Source: Primula veris (lineage: Eukaryota > Streptophyta > Magnoliopsida > Ericales > Primulaceae). Taken from it: a DNA stretch of 64,000 nucleotides. Below, piece after piece: positions 60,375 through 64,000 of this stretch (positions are counted from its first letter, which is position 1; the number at the start of each line of letters is the position of its first letter). The position numbers and the translations under genes were made by a program. Under the pieces are notes generated by a model that was not told where the DNA came from, made no database searches, and saw nothing but the letters and a program-made list of their open reading frames with translations. The DNA lies in assembly GCA_963682055.1 (NCBI GenBank), contig OY821742.1, positions 8,579,816 to 8,643,815 on the forward strand. The letters run 5' to 3'.

Positions 60375-61190
60375 AATGGTTTCGAAAGCGGAATATGGTA
60401 AACTGTTAATCACGTTAGATCGACAGTAATACGATTTCCGTTTTTGTTTGCATGTAAGAATGGAATTTAGTTTGAGAGGATTGATTTTGGATGCCAGATA
60501 TGGTAACGTGTTAATCACGTTAGATCGACGGTAATATGTTTTCCGTTTTTGTTTTTTATATGAATTGAATTTAGTTTGACATGATTGGTTTTAGATGCGA
60601 GATACGGTAAACTATTAATCACGTTGGGTCGTCAGCAATATGTTTTCCGTTTTTATCTGTTTATAATAATTAAATTTACTTTGAGAGGATTGATTTAGGA
60701 GGCGAAATATGGTAACTTGTTAATCACTTTGAACCAACAGTAATATGTTTTTCGTTTTTACTTGTGTATAATGATTAAATTTACTTCGACATAAATGATT
60801 TTGAAGGTGTCGAGATAAGGCGGGATATGGTAGAGTATTAATCACGTTAAACCGCGCATTAGTAATATTACGATGTTTTCCGTTTTTAGTTTCTTGATTA
60901 TATTTATTTTGAGATAAATGGTTTTGAAGGCATAAATGAATATATATATTCATAGCAGTCGGAATATAGTAGAGTTTTAATCACATTGGAATGAACATTA
61001 ATAATATTATAATATATTTTTTTTGTTTACTTATAATGATTAAACTTATCTTCATACGTTAATGATCGAATATCGATCGGAGGCGGAATATGGCAAAGTT
61101 TTAATCGTTTGACCACGCATTAGTAATGTTATGATGTTTTTCATTTTTGGTTTCTCATCGTAATTGAATTTAATTTAAGAGAAATGATAT
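60375..61190. repeat. Degenerate tandem repeat, about seven units of 102-141 bp
   Basis: A core GGTAA-N4-GTTAATCACGTT, followed by about 20 nt and GTAATATG-TTTTCCGTTTTT, recurs with cores near 60399, 60501, 60606, 60711, 60828, 60969 and 61090. The first units are close to 105 bp and later ones longer and more diverged. It begins about 500 bp upstream of the ATXR3-like start codon. Confidence 0.85.
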
Positions 61191-61413
61191 TGGAGGTGTT
61201 AATGATAGAATTTTGGTCTTGAGACATAGGGCTGAGAAAAAATTCCAAAATCCCAACCCGTGTCCCGACCCAAGAATGTCGGGTTTTGTCCCAACCCGAC
61301 AAAATTCGGGATCGGTTGATAATTTTGATTTCGTCGGGTGTCCCGACCCGATCCGATTTTTTAATTAATTTATATTTTATATAAAAATATAGAATAATTT
61401 ATATCATATGCAA

Positions 61414-61480
61414 CTGATGAGAATCAAACATTGTACATCTAACATACAATGTAAACACTCTACCATGTGAGCTACAATCT
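61414..61480 (-). other. tRNA-like segment (degenerate)
   Basis: On the minus strand TAGCTCACATGGTAGAG matches a tRNA A box and D-arm, and TGTTTGATTCTC is a weak B box at tRNA spacing. It is inside a transposon and is probably a tRNA-derived relic, not a functional tRNA. Confidence 0.4.
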
Positions 61481-62042
61481 TTTTTGTTTTTTATATTCCT
61501 TATAATTATATAGGTATAATATACATTTGTAGTTTTTAATATATAAAACTATTAAAATAAAAAATATACTTAAATTAAAAAATTATATTGTTATTTTCAA
61601 GAAAGATAAATGATTATTATTTTCCAATTATAAAAATTCTAATGATAATTTATCTCATTTAGTATGATAATTGTTGCTTGTGTGAATAAAACTAAATACT
61701 AAAAGAATCTGATAAAAAATGTATCAATTTTTTTATCTACTCCATTATTTGTATTTTCACACTATTTTTTCTATTACATGTTAATTTCTTTTTTCATTTA
61801 TTATGAATGTTATTTTTAAACTAGGATTATGTTTCGTGTTAATAACATGTTTAGACTTATCAAATAAAAATGATATAATTAATGTTTACTATATTCAACT
61901 ATTACGAGTTTTCGATTTAGTATACTAAACTAACAGGTTTATTAATTAGTATACTGTACTAAATGAAAAATTTTGATTTAGTATTTGCCGTCCAAATTGA
62001 CGGTTAAATAGTGACGTCATCTAACATTTTCAGTTAAGTTGA

Positions 62043-62110
62043 ATGGCAAAGACTTGAACCCTTGTCTATTAAACAAAGTGGAGGGTTCTTAACCAACTGT
62101 ACACCAACAC
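62043..62110 (-). other. tRNA-like segment with A and B boxes
   Basis: On the minus strand GTGTACAGTTGGTTAAGA resembles an A box and D-arm, and GGGTTCAAGTC is a good B box at about 68-nt tRNA spacing. It sits inside a long-TIR element, so it may be the head of a tRNA-derived SINE or a tRNA relic. Confidence 0.45.
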
Positions 62111-62164
62111 TTTTGTTATAATAATAGCGTTATATATATATACATACTCTATCTGTGTATAGAT

Positions 62165-63260
62165 ATGTATGGCTGATTTCGTAAATTTTGAAAAATTTAA
62201 ATTTTATGTTTGTTTCATTTTGGTCCTTACATTTTCAAATGTATTATAATTGGGATGTAAATTTGTTCAGAATTAATAAAACTCATTAACAACTTGAATT
62301 TGCAGCAAATGTGAAAATGATTAGATTAATCTTTTATACATATGATTCAATTTTCTTAAATAAACTAAAAAGGGTGCAACAAAAATATGATTTTTGACTA
62401 TTTTTTTCATTACACGTTATCAATTTTACTAGCTAAAATAATTTTATTTTTATAGTATACTTTTCTTTTGGTCTTACATGTTTGTTTGTTTTTTTTTTTT
62501 TTTTTTTTTTGTTTTTCAGTAACTTCCTTTTAAAAAAAATTATACTTTGTTCTGATAAATAGTATTTAAGATATAATTTCTAGATAAATGGGTTTTTATG
62601 TTATAAACAATTTAAATTTGAATGGAAAAAACGAGTTTTTGTTTTTATCATACATGCATGACCAAACGTACCAGCTAAAATTATTATTATTTTATTTTGG
62701 ACGTCCATTTTTTTAATTATCGACTTTCTTAAATAAAATTAAAAGTGTGCAAACAAATATGATTTTGGTCTAATTTTTTTCATTACACGTTATCAATTTC
62801 ACTAACTAAAAACTATATAAAGAACTCTGCCACTATATCTATATATACATATATGTATATGTCTGTATATATGTTATATATTATATGTCTGTATATATAT
62901 ATACTTATGGACTGATTTCGTAAATGTGAGAGAATTGAAATTTTAAGTTTATTTCAGTTTGATCCTTGTATTTTCAAATATTTTGAATTTAGAATATAAA
63001 TTGTTCAAAATTAACAAAATTCATTAACAACTTTAAAAAGAATTTGCAGCAGATGTGAAAAGGACTAAATTAATTTTTTATACAAATAAAATTTTGATTT
63101 GAACGTGTAATTTTTTTATTTTAATTTTCAGTTTTCTCAAATAAACTAAAAAAGGTGCAACAAAAATATGATTTCTGTCTATTTTTTTCATTACAAGTTA
63201 TCAGTTTCACTAACTAAAATTATTTTATTTTTTTAGTATAATTTTATTTTGGTCGTATAT
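62165..63260. repeat. Diverged direct repeats inside the long-TIR element
   Basis: About 62165-62490 and 62900-63260 share the same order of blocks: CTGATTTCGTAAAT, AATTTGCAGCA, GGTGCAACAAAAATATGATTT, TTTTTTCATTAC. A third partial copy lies at about 62700-62820. An internal duplication has enlarged this family member. Confidence 0.8.
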
Positions 63261-64000
63261 GCTTTTTTTAAATGACTCCTTTTTTTAAACATTTCTACCG
63301 ATGAGTAGTATTTAAGTTATAATTTCTAAACATAGATTTTTTTTTTGTTATAACAATTTAAATTTTAATGAGAAAAAAATGTGCTATAGTTTTTATTTTC
63401 TATACATGAAGAAATGTACCAAATAAAAATACTTATTATTTGTAGTGTAAGTTATTAGTCATACATATTATTTTTTACACTTTCTTTTATTTAATATTTG
63501 GTGTCTTTTGAGATTATAAGTATCAGATTGATTATATTTATAAACTACAAGGACTACTTCATTAATAATGAATAAGTGTGAAGCTGATAGAAAAAAATAA
63601 TGTACAAAAGTGAAAAAATATATTAGTAAAATACATTAAATCAAAACTAATTTAAGTTTCATAAGGGTAATTTTGTACTTTACTTATTTCTATTAGACAA
63701 TTGGACGGAAATATACTAATTCGAAAGTTTTCATTCAGTGCAGTATGCTAATCAGTAAATTTGTTAGTTCAGTATATTAAATCGAAAACGCATGATAGTT
63801 GAATATAGTAAACATTAATTATATCAATAAAAATTGTTAATAAAAAATGACGTCGCCGTAAAATAAAAAAATATGTCGGGAGATTCGGGATAAACCTATC
63901 CCGACCCAACGGAATCCCAAAAATTCGGGTCCGGACTTTTGTCGGGATCGGGATTTTTTTTTACTTCCAAAAGTAATCGGGTCGGGATACAGGTTGAACG

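Larger units (their letters stand above)
61871..63826. mobile_element. Long-TIR transposon, same family as in TPS-2 intron 3
   Basis: 1956 bp with inverted repeats of about 130 bp. The outermost 32 bases match perfectly and contain TTTACTATATTCAACTAT. A 7-bp direct repeat, ATAAAAA, flanks it (61864-61870 and 63827-63833). No transposase frame. The shared ends with 12041-13190 define a family, possibly Mutator-like because of the long TIRs. Confidence 0.75.
61220..64000. mobile_element. Transposon with GGGTCGGGA-rich ends, running past the window edge
   Basis: The left end begins near TAGGGCTGAGAAAAAATTCC and contains several CCCGACCC blocks. The right part (63870-64000) has the inverted complement (CCTATCCCGACCC, CGGGTCGGGATACAGG). 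The arrangement suggests terminal inverted repeats of a hAT-like element whose last bases lie beyond the window. No transposase is seen. It contains the nested element at 61871-63826 and tRNA-like segments. Confidence 0.45.

Noticed and set aside
1..64000. CRISPR arrays, operons or prokaryotic gene clusters
   Set aside because: Spliced genes, plant transposons and long AT-rich spacers show eukaryotic plant DNA. The tandem repeats seen lack repeat-spacer structure.

Overview
The window is plant nuclear DNA, most likely from a eudicot. It is AT-rich, has spliced genes with GT-AG introns, and carries plant-type Copia, CACTA, hAT and Mutator-like elements. It also holds a TPS-b type terpene synthase array and an ATXR3/SDG2-type SET-domain gene. 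The species cannot be fixed from sequence alone. A run of 200 Ns at 58237-58436 shows that this is a draft assembly.

Layout, left to right: (1) 1-2239, AT-rich flank. (2) TPS-1, plus strand, 2293-6703: intact seven-exon monoterpene-synthase-like gene. (3) TPS-2, plus, 9423-24094: intact coding sequence, but four introns carry insertions, including a 6.6 kb degenerate Copia element and a Pack-MULE-like element. (4) 24496-40508: a truncated, minus-strand DUF1218 pseudogene split by a very young 10.0 kb Copia retrotransposon (24671-34693) and a 5.1 kb CACTA element (35355-40485). (5) A TPS pseudogene tail at about 41187-41290, related to the end of TPS-1. (6) TPS-4, plus, 42578-46667: close paralogue of TPS-2 that lost its transit peptide through a 74-bp deletion. 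(7) An intact DUF1218 gene, minus, 47347-48873. (8) The ATXR3-like histone methyltransferase gene, minus, 50911-59873, with part of its coding region lost in the assembly gap. (9) A degenerate tandem repeat upstream of that gene, then nested transposons to the window end.

The array reads as a segmental duplication of the unit [TPS-A / TPS-B / DUF1218]. Unit one is TPS-1, TPS-2 and the DUF1218 pseudogene. Unit two is the TPS-A tail, TPS-4 and the intact DUF1218 gene. Because the units are paralogous, each gives the pre-insertion (empty) site for transposons in the other, so several element boundaries and target-site duplications can be read directly. The three TPS genes are candidates for making volatile terpenes from prenyl diphosphates: TPS-1 and TPS-2 in plastids, TPS-4 probably in the cytosol. 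Exon boundaries were derived by hand from GT-AG sites, reading-frame closure and paralogue comparison; no alignment program or database search was run.
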